Assembly (NCBI GenBank): GCA_930367205.1
Contig: OV884009.1
Span: 84,589,189-84,653,188 of the forward strand
Direction: 5' to 3'
Length of the DNA: 64,000 bases
From: Acanthosoma haemorrhoidale
Lineage: Eukaryota; Arthropoda; Insecta; Hemiptera; Acanthosomatidae
In this document: in pieces, positions 10,769 to 22,080 of the stretch
Position numbering within the stretch: position 1 is the stretch's first letter
Layout: each line of letters begins with the position of its first letter
Notes under the pieces: generated by a model
Seen by the model: the letters and a program-made list of their open reading frames with translations, nothing else
The model's database searches: none
What the model was told of the DNA's origin: nothing
Program-made: the position numbers and the translations under genes

Positions 10769-11499
10769 CTGATAACAAAAAGAATGGTTTTGAATTTTTT
10801 ATAAATATAAAAGAGGGCTTACATTAAACTATATTTTTTTAAATAACGCTCTGCTGTTTTGATCATACGGCATCTAGCAGCCAAATATAGCTCTTTGACA
10901 AGGAGCATGCCTTGATATTATTCACTTAAAAGGCCTGAACAATGAGTAAATTATTTTATCAAGTACAGGTAATTCAATTTTCTTAAAGATGAAAGCTTCT
11001 TCAAATGATCTAATATTTATTTCAATATCATTGTATACCATCCAATATTTTTCACTAATAGTAATGTAAACTTTTAGATCCTTTAAAAATCATAAATCAT
11101 TAATAATAACCTTCCAGCAACATATACTTAAGGAGGCGCTGCACTCTATATATAATATTACATAAACCATGAATTTTAAATTATGGATAATAATAATTAT
11201 TATTATTTGATTATTGCCAATCAATGATAACTCACAGCCATTCCTAATACTTCATTCCATCACAGCTATAAAACATCTTTCATTCCTAATCTTTCTAACC
11301 TTTCATTATGTAATTAGCAGACTACTGTGAAAATTCCATTAAAGAAAACAGACTATTACAATTAAATTGAATAATTGAAACACACTGTTGTTACTGGATA
11401 TTCAAAAACAACCATTACAAAATTAATTAAAAAGAAAAAAGATGATGTAGACAGAGCAGACAAGTAACATGATGATAGATAATTACCCCAATTAGGGTA

Positions 11500-11765
11500 C
11501 ATTAGCAATATATTAGAGAAACTGGGAAGAAATCTAGCCAACAGGTTTCATTTCCTAATAAGCAAATTCTTCATAGGGTGGTTTCCCACACCAAAGATCC
11601 TCTAAACATGAAGACCAGATCAGGAGTTTATAGGTTACCATGTGGGAAGTGTAATAGTACATATGTCTAAAGAACCAACAGGAAATTAGAGATCAATGTA
11701 AGGAGCACAATGGTGGACATGACATTTCTTCCAGCGTACCCAGGAAGAGGGCCACCGAAATATCT
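11500..11765 (+). pseudogene. Penelope-like element, GIY-YIG endonuclease fragment
   Basis: A plus-strand frame reads KQILHRVVSHTKDPLNMKTR and then SGVYRLPCGKCNSTYV. GVY...Cys-x-x-Cys...YV is the GIY-YIG nuclease start of Penelope-like retroelements, where an insertion with a CxxC pair between the two halves is typical. The frame is broken by a stop directly after YV, and the continuation (CKEHNGGHD) is in another frame. The reverse transcriptase is absent. The fragment lies in the intron between asparaginase exons 3 and 4. Confidence 0.75.
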
Positions 11766-12394
11766 CCTCCTCAAAGTATCACTCCTCCACAATGTTCCCA
11801 ACTGAAATCTTAATGGCTAATTGGAAATTATCAAAATGAAACCATACTCATTCAAGAGTAATAACTTCAGTAGAAAAGATAATATTGTAAATACCCTTAT
11901 GTTGTGAATCCCACTCCTATTATTTCTCACCATGCCCGCCAGTAGACATTTGGTATACTGGTTAAAGTTCTATAGCCAATTATGTTATGAAATATTTTAA
12001 ATAGACAAAATCAAGCACTAGAGCAGTATAGAACCCTGAGATTATATAAGATTTAACATTACAAAACAAAATATTATTCTTTATGAACTTTTGAATATGT
12101 TTAATGCATGATTTCAAACTTTTATGGGAAGAGGTCACAATAGCCCAACTTTATCAATCTTAACTAAATAAGATAAGTCGATATTGGATATCTTAACAAA
12201 TCCATTATAAACTGAAGCTTTATTCGTAAACTAAGCTTAAAAATAAGCTTGTTTGTAAGCGCTTTAAAAAATATCATATTTTGAGTTCCACTGTTTTGAT
12301 GACTGAATTGCAGCTAAATTAAAACCAACGCAATTCAATTCATCCAAAAGACGATTTAAATTAAATTGCTTATTTATACTAAAACCACACCAAC

Positions 12395-12506
12395 CTTAAT
12401 ATCATTTGCTATTCTATTCCAATCAGCCATGCCCATATTACTAGAGTCAAGTAAATTATCATACTCATAAATCTTATACATAACTCTTTTAAGATTTCCT
12501 ATATGT
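12395..12506 (-). CDS. L-asparaginase, visible exon 3
   Basis: TTTCAG acceptor and AAG|GTTGGT donor. It enters with one base completing a Pro codon from exon 2 and leaves in phase 0. It reads HIGNLKRVMYKIYEYDNLLD, then SSNMGMADWNRIANDIK. The LLDSSNM...W motif corresponds to the conserved DSS(D/N)M block of type I asparaginases, which contributes the substrate-contacting Ser/Asp region. The intron after it (to 10769) holds a Penelope-type GIY-YIG fragment. Confidence 0.93.
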
Positions 12507-12613
12507 CTGAAACAAACAGCATAAATTAGTAAAATTCAATGTCAGTTTTAGATTGCATAAATCCAATAAACAATAAATATATTTAGAAATCAATGTATTA
12601 AATAAGAACATAC

Positions 12614-12734
12614 GGTAACACCAAAACAGTTTTATCATGTCTGAGCCATTCATGTTGCAGTATAAAATTGGAATCATGAGTCTGAGGGTCTCGTTTGATG
12701 AATTCATTCAAAGCTCCTTTTACTGGTGCTAGGA
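12614..12734 (-). CDS. L-asparaginase, visible exon 2
   Basis: TTTACAG acceptor and ACC|GTATGT donor. Two bases complete a Val codon with exon 1. It encodes LAPVKGALNEFIKRDPQTHD and ends ...LRHDKTVLVLP. This is the variable loop region between the first catalytic motif and the DSS block, including the conserved VLP before exon 3. Frame continuity across both junctions supports the call although the sequence itself is less conserved. Confidence 0.88.
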
Positions 12735-13779
12735 CTGTAAAGTAAATAAGAATTTTTACGTTTCATTTTATTTCACAGATGGATGTTATTAAAAATTGGA
12801 AAATATGACAAAAAGCTCATGCTAGATTTTGAACAAATTTAATATATTTATCATTAAACTATAATGAACTAAACCTAATTAACATTTAATCATTTTGCTG
12901 TATATTAATTTGTATTAGTAGAAAGATTTGTATTCTGGAATACATGTTTATTTATTTATTTAGTTTTATGTACTTAGAATTATTTGGTATCTAATCAACC
13001 TAATTCAAGGGTACATATAGCTAATTGATATCATAACCCCGTTTGAGGTTCGTTCTCAGGAAGGGATAAAAAAAGCTAATCGAAATCCTGTTTTGTGGTT
13101 GTCTTTTTAAAGATTACTTATTTGTTAGTTAATGTTTCATCATTATTAATAATTTTTAAAAAATTTATTATAAAATTAAGACAAAATAACGTTTTGCTAT
13201 ATTTTTTAATATCTTCTATATTTTTTTAATATCTTCAAAGAAATACAAAAAAAAACAAAGAAACATTTCTAGCTGATATAATAAATTATATTACAAGGTA
13301 ATTTGTCTTTTGTGATTATCCTATAATAATATTAGGCAATATATATATATATTTTGCAGCTCTTAACTGTATTTGGCCTGCCTTTCAAAACATTTATGAA
13401 GAGTAAAATAAAGTTTCACTTAAATATCCTCTAAATTTTCTGGCCATAAAATGTTCTCATCCCTAGCTTGATCTACCACATCCTACATCATGAGAATAAT
13501 AAGCCTAATCTTAAACTATTAATAGATTTAATAATAAACTATGTTAAGGGTGGTGAATGATATGCAAATTCAAGTGAATAAGATAAAATTATGATAAAAG
13601 ATCTATGTACGATGGTTGAGTGCATACTGGAGGATTAAATCTAAATAAATTCAATAATGTTAAATTTGCAGCAATTTTTTCATTAATTGGGAACATAGTC
13701 CCTCCTCTTTATAAGATATTTAAAAAAGTATATAAACAATTTTTATTTGGAATACATTTTAAGTTGGAAATAAATTACC

Positions 13780-13953
13780 GTTTCGTTTATCTCTGACCAT
13801 CCCTATAGTTCCACCTGTGTACAGTACCATCACCTTTTTGATAGAAGAAAATGAATTAGTTTCCATGTTTTCTGAGGTGATGTTGATTAATGATTCATTC
13901 TTCATAGTTATCACGAAGCCTTCATAAAGGCTTGAATTCTTTATTTTGCTCAC
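13780..13953 (-). CDS. L-asparaginase, visible exon 1 (first catalytic Thr motif)
   Basis: The exon ends at a strong donor (AACG|GTAATT) and contains VMVLYTGGTIGMVRDKRN. TGGTIGM is the signature of asparaginases, with the nucleophilic Thr. Its left part (about 38 residues rich in Ser, Asn and Glu) is a non-conserved N-terminal extension. A TATAG acceptor sits immediately before the open frame at 13953, so this may be an internal exon with the start codon further upstream. Alternatively translation starts at one of the two in-frame Met codons inside it (MKNES or MET). I could not choose, and I found no convincing upstream exon in 14000-16500. Confidence 0.88.
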
Positions 13954-13999
13954 CTATAACAATATATTTACATTAAAGCTATTTTCTTTTATAAACAGA

Positions 14000-15180
14000 T
14001 AAAGGGGCTTGCTGTATTATATAAAATATAGTATAATTAACACTATGAGCCAAATATACACAATAGTACATGTAATAATGGAAGATCAACATAAACAAGT
14101 CAGTAGATTAAATAACAAGCCACTATCAATAATAGATATTTAAATTTACACAACATATACGTTGAAGAATTGAAAACAAATCACAAAAAAAGCACTTATA
14201 GGCTAGTGGAAACTGAGAATGATATGAGTCCAAGTATAAATACATGCAGACAATATTACCCTTATAAAGGATTTCTCGGATAATTTAAAACAGGCTGTAA
14301 CATTTCTCAAAAACGTTCACAAAAAGGGTAAATAGAAATCAGGGTTCCATTTCAAATTAAAAAAAAATATGAAAATTGCACTTCAAAGTATAAAAAATGG
14401 CACATAAATGTGATAGATACTATAAAACATCCAAGAAAAACTTTAAAAACTAAAAAAAACAAAAACAGGTGTTGAATCTGAAAACAAGTTTAAAAGAAAG
14501 AAAAACACTCTTGTGCACGTTAAAACGTTTAAGAAATCATTGACTAGACATCATGATATAGAAACCCTCTATAATCAGGAAATTATGTAGTGCCCTAACT
14601 CTTCCTCTTTGAAATTCAACCATCCCATTCTTTCTGCAGCAGGAACAGTCATCATTCTTACAAGGTCTTTTTTTTTTTTTTTAACTCCCGCAATCTCAGG
14701 TGAATCGGGAAATATGAATTTATCTTTTTTTTCTCTTCACAAACAATACAAGAACTTCGTCGGGACATAACTTGCCTATTTGTCAGGAAACTATCCTGGC
14801 AATGCTTACCTCAGTTACAGTAATGATTTTAACAGCCACTTAAACAATTTATTTTATAAACTACTCAGTCACATTTCTATGAATATTGACTTACCTACAG
14901 CTCCACAGACAGTTGGTTAAGCACCAGACAGAATGACAACAAAACCTGATTCTTTCGAAAACTGTGGCAACTTGTGTTGTACCAACATAACAAAAATGGC
15001 AAAATAGCGCACAAATTGTCCATAATATTTTCAAATAGGAAATTTAAGTAATAAAAAACACTGTCCGCTCTTCAAATATGTATAGTAACATTAAATGATA
15101 AAACATTTCAGACAATCTTATTTTATAAAATTTTAGCACCAAATTTTAACAATCCTTACCCCATGTGTAATACTCACCCC
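14000..15180. other. No gene seen
   Basis: A/T-rich sequence upstream of the visible asparaginase exons, without long frames or repeats apart from homopolymer runs near 14668. It may hold the asparaginase 5' exon or promoter, but nothing identifies them. Confidence 0.4.
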
Positions 15181-15189
15181 ATTTGACGG

Positions 15190-15480
15190 CACTAATTAAT
15201 CTCCAAAGATTACAGAGATCTTGAACGAGGAGGGTATTATGAGGATCATCAGAGTTCAGAGGAAAAGGTGACTATATCATGTAGAGGATGTCCGAGGTGG
15301 GAATGCTGAAAGCCATTATGCATTATTGGAACAACGGACCACCCAAAAATATGAAGAGACCGAGAAAGAGATCAATTAAAGAACTGGAGAATGATTTGAG
15401 ATTGCTTAGAATCAGGAACTGGCGGAGTGTGGATGAGGATAGATTTTATTTCGTTTGTTGTACCGGCTTGTGAAAAATTT
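15190..15480 (+). pseudogene. RTE-type LINE 3' tail
   Basis: The frame at 15288-15470 reads RPRKRSIKELENDLRLLRIR, then NWRSVDEDRF. This is the (G)RPRKRW...DL..L.I.NWR...DR tail found after the reverse transcriptase of RTE-like LINEs. Upstream, in another frame, a YHVEDVRG stretch fits the GHV.RM...R block of the same region. The fragment is short and frameshifted. A similar tail on the opposite strand is at 60800-61430. Confidence 0.6.
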
Positions 15481-18200
15481 CAACAGATCAAGACGAAAAT
15501 TCTAATGTTGTAGCAGAAGAGCATTATAATTGCCAGGGAAGAACAGTGATATTTTAAGAAGCAGACACATATTTTAAGAAAGCAACTTCCATCTTTGAAG
15601 ACCAAAAAAAGTTTTGGGTTGAGCGCCCTTGATTATTCCAAAATATGGCAGGTATTAAGCCAACATTCAACTGCTAGAGTTTTACTCAACACTTTTCCAA
15701 TCAGTAATATAAACTGATTAGTCGCAAAAAAAAGTTAATTGGATAATCTACAAAAAATATAAAAAATTTAAACATTTCTTTTAGCGGATGACATGAGTAA
15801 AATATTGCACACCATTATTTCTCTTCTGGTTTGTGCTGTGGGGGGGGGGGTCCTAGAAGGTATTAGCAGATGCTGACGTCCTTCTAGGGAGGGCAGGTTA
15901 AGTTGGGAAGGGGGGGGACGAGTAAATTGTTCATAACTAGGCAAACATTAGTTTTTGAGAAACGAAATTGGTCTCACAATGCTCATTTTTTAATTACCTT
16001 TAACTTTTCTTATAAAAGATATTTTCGTAACGTCCGCTGTTTCTCCTGAAAATGCAACAAAAGTTGAAAATCCTGAATGTGTACGCTCTTGGAGTGTAAA
16101 GAAATTTAAGGCTCTTGATTATATTTAAGAGACCAAAGACTGTTCTAAAAAACTTATTCGACACGGCTAGTCTTTTCCGAAACACTACAAAGTAGGACGC
16201 CCAAGCTATTAAATGCCCCCTCTCTCTCTTGACTTTACCTGCCCTTGTCGACGCTGGCAACATACATTTTCCTTGGACCCCCCGCATCGCACTTTAAAAT
16301 TTTGTAAAACAGGAAGAAAATTATTGTGGAATAAATTGTTTTATTGTCGTAATTTATCGGTATGCAGTTCAATTTATTTAAGTCCCTTGACCCTAACAAT
16401 AATACAGTTTTAATAATTTTCACAATATCCCTGATGCTGGTATTCACCTGATGTTGAACTAATGCTGCACATTTCGAAGTGGAGTCAACGAAGACTGCTC
16501 AAGATACTACTAGTTTTAGGTATCGGGGGATATTGATTGGATTTTGGAATATTTACGAGCTTGTACCGAAGTAAAAAGAATTTTCGGCTACCGTCAAGTG
16601 GAAACTATTCTACATTGGTTCATACATAAGAGGGTTTCTATCACAAATGACACATACAGACACGCCAAGAGATACACGGATAGAAAAACAGACGAAAGTG
16701 TATTGCCCTGGACGTGTTTGAAAGTAGAGTATCTTCTCATCGAGCTGGGGAATAATTTAATAATGTTTTGTTGTGATAACAAAAATATATTTAATACTTT
16801 AAATACCCCTTTTCATCATCAATGGAGTCCTCAATAAGGCCGTGATGTTACATTATTGTATTAGAATATTTCTGTCTCGTTCCTATTGATGTAATACAAA
16901 TAACAGATTATTATTATTTACATATTGAATAACATACTATTGATAGTTGTTCATGATTCCCAGTGTTGTGATAAGGACCGCTATTGACCTTTTTATCATT
17001 CCTAGTGTAACACAAGGTCTTTAATATTGGTTTCCTACTCGTACAGCAAAAGAAATCACTGAAACCAATCCATGTTTTATTCCCGATCGCAAGAATTGAA
17101 AGCCAGCTTAAGAGCAGCTAACATATGTCCTGGACTAACACCAATGGATCCTTTTTGTTTACCAGAGGTTAGTAACATAAACAAAAGATACAAAAGAACC
17201 AAATTTTATTTGGAGTATTTGTAAAATGGAAGCCTCACAAGAAGCTTGTAAAATCAAAATCTTAGGTAAATTGTGTGGGGATTTTGACAAAGTCTAACAA
17301 TTTAATGGTCAGTTTTTCTTCCTAATGATCGGTAAATTTCAAATTCAGAGGTATAAAACCTTAATTGAGTTTGTCAAGAACCCATTTTAAGTTCTCTCAG
17401 GGGGTGAACCTACTGATTTTAAGTTAAAACATCAAAATAGTGCTAAGCTAACTTATAAAATTAATTACATTTTTATAGAGAAGACTAATGAAAAAATCGA
17501 AAGCTAGTGATGCAAATTGTGGAGTGTGTAAATGCGACGCTCATCCAGTTTTTCATAAGTTTTATAATGCTAAAAATATTATAATGCTAATATATATAAT
17601 GCTAAAAGTAGAAGGGGGTTGAGCAGAACTGTATACCTACCTGGTGACTTCATGGAAGTCACTGATGGTTCCTGTTATTTTTAAGTAAGCAACCCTCCTT
17701 ACTTCCCTTACTCCCTATTCCCAGAATCTTATCCTTTCTTATACATATATGTCTCAGCTTTACCCCGAGACCACTCTCGTCCCTAGACCTTCCACCCAGT
17801 ATGTAGTAGCGTAACTCTTAATATTTGTATATACCAGTGTTTTGCTTGTACTTTATAATAAAGATTTTCTTTCTTTTCTTTTAAAAAACACTCCTCTACA
17901 AATATTATTTAACTATAGACAGCAGTTTTTGGGGATGACACCGCATAATAGATTACTTAAGAACGAAGAGAAAAATCTTTGCACTAATTGTTAGAAATTT
18001 AGACATATAAATCTTTTGTATAAGTCAAAAGCTTTCAGTCCAAAAAGACACCATGATCTTCTACATTTTGATTCTAAATTACCTTTGGCTTCAACATCTA
18101 TTCATGATGTACCTCGTATATCCTATAGGCCTGTACAGGCCCGACCCAAATACTCTTTTAACTCAGAGCTTGGTTAATGTTAATAGTTCAAATGATTCAA
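15481..18200. other. No recognisable gene; G-runs and small repeats
   Basis: Contains two poly(G) runs (15841 and 15911), a GC-richer patch at about 16200-16290, a short tandem ATAATGCTAAAA at 17560-17610, and an isolated AATAAA at 17862 after a pyrimidine-rich stretch. Open frames are short and none is recognisable. Confidence 0.4.
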
Positions 18201-18204
18201 GTTC

Positions 18205-18345
18205 AGACCTCTTGTCTAGTCTGGCCTTAGCCATCGGGCATTGCATGTCGTCTAAGTCATCATTCTGTAATCAATAATGTAAATCGATCTCGTTTTTAAA
18301 ACAATTTATGCTGAACTGATGTATAGCATACACCAGAAGTCGATT
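18205..18345 (+). repeat. Inverted repeat, left arm
   Basis: Matches the reverse complement of 18951-19095 over about 140 bases, including CTAGTCTGGCCTTAG and AAACAATTTATGCTGAACTG. Spacer of about 600 bases. A third, direct copy of the inner part is at 19185-19256. Confidence 0.8.
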
Positions 18346-18557
18346 ATTGGTGTTAGCTCATTTCCACTGGAATGAGATAATAAAGAAATATTGCGGCAAT
18401 ATTTTAATGAGATTATAGTGAGTGGAGCACGTTATCATGAGGCCTTGAGAGAGAGGCTTATCACAGGAGTTTTAGGAGATTAGGAAATCTCCGAAACAAC
18501 TTTATTTACGGTACGTTTTTCAGCAGATTCTTCTTCTTCTATTTCTTAATCTTCCTA

Positions 18558-18800
18558 TTAAAAATGTTCACGTGCTTGATGTGCAAGTCGATGATCACAA
18601 AGGAGCATAAAACTATTCTGCAGTGCTCTCTGTGTCAGACGATACTGCGCGAGAAGTGCTGCAACCTCAAAGTTGGCGATATCGCTATACATCAAAATCC
18701 TAAGAAGCCCTGACATTTCCCGGATTGTGTGGCGGCCAGACTGTTCTCCATTAAGAGCGTCGATGTGAACCACGTGTACGCTACGAAGACTAACATCAGA
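18558..18800 (-). CDS. Unrecognised 80-codon open frame inside the inverted repeat
   Basis: The minus-strand frame is open for about 80 codons without an ATG at its start and reads a well-mixed, globular-looking sequence (SGLLRILMYSDIANFEVAAL, then LAQYRLTQRALQNSFMLLCD), rich in Leu, Ala and Arg. It ends at a TAA after HQAREHF. I do not recognise the family. Its location between two inverted copies of a 140-base sequence suggests it belongs to an unidentified mobile element. It could also be chance. Confidence 0.3.
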   Translation of the reverse strand, partial: SDVSLRSVHVVHIDALNGEQSGRHTIREMSGLLRILMYSDIANFEVAALLAQYRLTQRALQNSFMLLCDHRLAHQAREHF

Positions 18801-18950
18801 CTATACAACACTTTTCAATGAAAAGCTCTACAAGTGTTTTTGAAAACGGAACCATAGTCTCCAAACAGACAAAACATTCCTTGCAGCCACGACTCTATTA
18901 AAAGAAACTTACAAGACAAACTGTACTGTAATCTATTATTACATATCTAT

Positions 18951-19095
18951 TAAACTTTTGGCGTAGGCTTTACATCAGTTCAGCATAAATTGTTTTAAAA
19001 CAGAGATCAATTTACAGTATTGATTACAGAATGATCACTTAGACGACGTTCAATGCACAATGACTAAGGCCAGACTAGACGAGAGGTCTGCACAT
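18951..19095 (-). repeat. Inverted repeat, right arm
   Basis: Reverse-complement partner of 18205-18345. The match runs from the TGATGTA side through the CTAGTCTGGCC block, with about 15-20% differences by eye. Confidence 0.8.
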
Positions 19096-19184
19096 GAACC
19101 CACTGATAAAAGAACATTCGACATATTTGTAAATGAAATGAAAAGTGCCTAGTTTCAAAATTTCAGATGGACTGAATCATTCAT

Positions 19185-19256
19185 CAATACTGTAAATTGA
19201 TCCCTTGTTTAAAACAATTTATGCTGAACTGATGTAAAGCATACCCCAAATGTCGA
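19185..19256 (+). repeat. Third copy of the inverted-repeat core
   Basis: CAATACTGTAAATTGATC, TTTAAAACAATTTATGCTG and AACTGATGTAAAGCATAC repeat the core of the left arm in the same orientation, just outside the right arm. Confidence 0.7.
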
Positions 19257-20284
19257 TACACAGAGAGAAACTGGAAGGATGAGATTTCTTCACACAAGAA
19301 GTTACCAGGAACTACCGAGAAGTATAACATGCCATATTACTATATTTTCATTTATGTATCTAGATACAAAATAATAGATTACGAAAGTGTGGCTACATTG
19401 GAGAAAATAAATTATAGATGAGTCAATTTTTTTTTATATTCAGTTTAGAATTTTTTTAGCTTTATCTTGCAGAAATGCATTTGTTCTGTTTTTAATATTA
19501 TTTATTTATATAACAATGGAAGGAGAGGTAGAGTAGTTACAATACACATAGCCAGATAGATGAATTGTATCTCAGAGGAATCGACAATTACCCACGAATA
19601 ATGACTTCATATATGAGGGACGTGAAGGAGACTCAGCAAGCAGCGCTAAGGTCGACTTTTCTTCAAGAATTCGGAGCGGGTGAAGAGGAATGATGTTCGT
19701 CTGTTTTGCTGACTGTAGAGTTAAGTGCAGGCGGGCGGGACATGTCTTCACGTGACTTCTCCTTAACCGTTCTCTTCTAGTTTTAATTTCAATCTTCTTG
19801 AACAATGATTATATTTATTTCTACAGGCCACACATCTTCTGCTGTACCTTAGTTTAATGTTACCCGACCACCCTTTTCCACGCCAGCCTCCATCCCTCAA
19901 CTTAATTTTTTGTTTTGTTTTCTTTTCAATCCTACCGTTGATCGACGGAGAACTACAGTCGTTCTGTACTTATAATTTACCAAGTACTGAAACATTATTT
20001 AATCGATTCGACGGTCACGGGAAGAAGTAATTCCACCAAAGTTTGAATCTGTTGAAAAATCAGAAGGGCTATTTGTCAATAATGTTTCTAAAGATATTAA
20101 CGATCAATTTATGGTTACTCTTTCAGTCCACAGATTCATACCAAACCGCAAAAAGAAGATTTATTTTTTAGGAAAAAAGGATCGAGTCATCGGGTGATAT
20201 TACAATTCAGTATGGTACCTTTAAGGCTGATAAAAAAAAAGAAGTGTTTTATGGGGGGAAGTGAAAGATAATAATTGTTATAAT

Positions 20285-22080
20285 TTATTATTGCGATAAA
20301 AGATCTTTATTAAAAAATTACAATTTGCTTATAAAGCATTACTAATCGTGGAGTAAGAATTCATTCATACCTATACACAATTCTATTCATACCGATATTT
20401 AAACCATATATACATACACATTCTGCCCAGGAGCCCCCTCCACTCCCAAAACAATTCCGCTAGCAAGCTTGTGGAAGGACCGAAATCAGCGGATCTCCCC
20501 CCGCCTCCCTCTCTAACCGTTTTACCATCTGCCAAAGACCAGAGAGTCGAATGAGAGCCACAGACGCTCAGCAAATCATTTTTTATTCCCCAGTATAGTC
20601 TAACTCCTATTCCATACTGTATGCCCCATCATGGGGCTATAATACCTGATAGTTATTCGACCAAATTAAGAGTTGTTTTTTAAGGCAGTTGCAAAACGAC
20701 TTCAGATGCACTCTGAACTGATGTGCTTTATATAGGTAAAAGGTAACGTAATAATTTGTTTTTTATTAACCGTTTACCATTTACCCGCACTTCATTCAAG
20801 CGTGGCTGAATCAAATCTTACAATATTGGTAACTACACATTCTAATTCAGAAAATTCTGTAATAACTTTCATTGGGTGGATATTCCTCTTATAATAAATT
20901 ATTACAGATTACTGATATTAATTTGGATTTAGTTTTTGAATTGATAACTTTGATTTTACAACCGTGCAGATAAATACCTGATTTTATGATTCTATTGCCA
21001 GATGTTTCAAGTCTATTCCTTATTGTGTCACTGCGATAAGATTGACAATATGGCGATATCGTCCGCGAGCATATTTCGACATTTTAAGTTCTCGGTATAT
21101 CCTTTGTAAAGTTGTTGTAGAGCAGAAGTGCAAGGACAGACTAACTTCTCAATTTACAGGTATAATATCTGACTTATTAATGTTTATTGTGAAATAGAAG
21201 GGGTTATTTATCAGGCAGGAATGAATTATCTTGATAAGGTTATCAGGGAAATAGGATGTTATTAATTTATGGGTAATCCCTTCATCCGTACTTAATCAAC
21301 CGCTCGTTCTATATCCATAATATCCATGTTTCTTATTCTTATAATCGCTGATAATATATTCAATTGAATGGGTTAGTTGTACACGTTTTTTTAACGTTTA
21401 CCCACGATATTTACCAGGTTAATTAGTACATAGCTGATAGGCAGATTTAGGGATTTACCCGGTTTAAGAATGGGTATTATTTTAGAAATTTTCCAATTGT
21501 AGTTGTATATTGTCATCAGCAGGAGTTTTAGAGAAATTAATGTTACGGATAAGGTTTGCAAGTTATTTCGGGGAAGAAGGATTAAAGTTGGGATATCTAA
21601 ATGTTAGCTCTTTATGTAATTTTTGTCTTCTTTTAAGTGTTTCTTTTGTAGCCAAGAGATTGGAGAATTTTTGGTAGCCTAGTGCATATTGTGAATAAAT
21701 TATCTTGGCCATTACATTTTTCTGTATCGGTATAAGCATATTTATTATTTTGGATCTGTAGAGGTGGGGGGGGGGGGTGAAGTTATATGTTAACTGAATT
21801 GTCTATGAAGTGACCATAGAGATTCACGGGTCAGAGTTAGTTGAGATGAAAAAGTAGTCCATTGATTGTTATGGTGTTCCAAATTATTTTTAATACCTGG
21901 GATATTCGTTTTAGTATTATTTTCCAGATTAGATTTTTAATTGATATTAGATGGTGTAATGGTGTTGGAATGATAATCAGTTTATTATTTCTTTGAGTTA
22001 TCATTCTTGGTATGGCTAGTTTCACAGCATGATGAACTATTTCGGTAAAACACTGGACTAGACTACGAATCAATGACATT
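20285..22080 (-). pseudogene. Jockey-type LINE, reverse transcriptase to 3' end
   Basis: On the minus strand the segment at 22079-21837 resembles the linker between endonuclease and reverse transcriptase (VHHAVKLAIPRMITQRNN). Next comes a finger motif, SKIIPILKPGKSLNLPISY (near 21470), and an FLDIE-AFD-like block (ME IERAVD). The active-site box MLADDIAILS is at about 21040-21070, equivalent to YADD. Frameshifts and stops are frequent. The 3' end (20285-20620) shares the GACGCTCAG and ACAATTTGC blocks with LINE 3' ends at 27118, 32625 and 50645, so all belong to one family. The endonuclease was not seen upstream. Confidence 0.7.
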
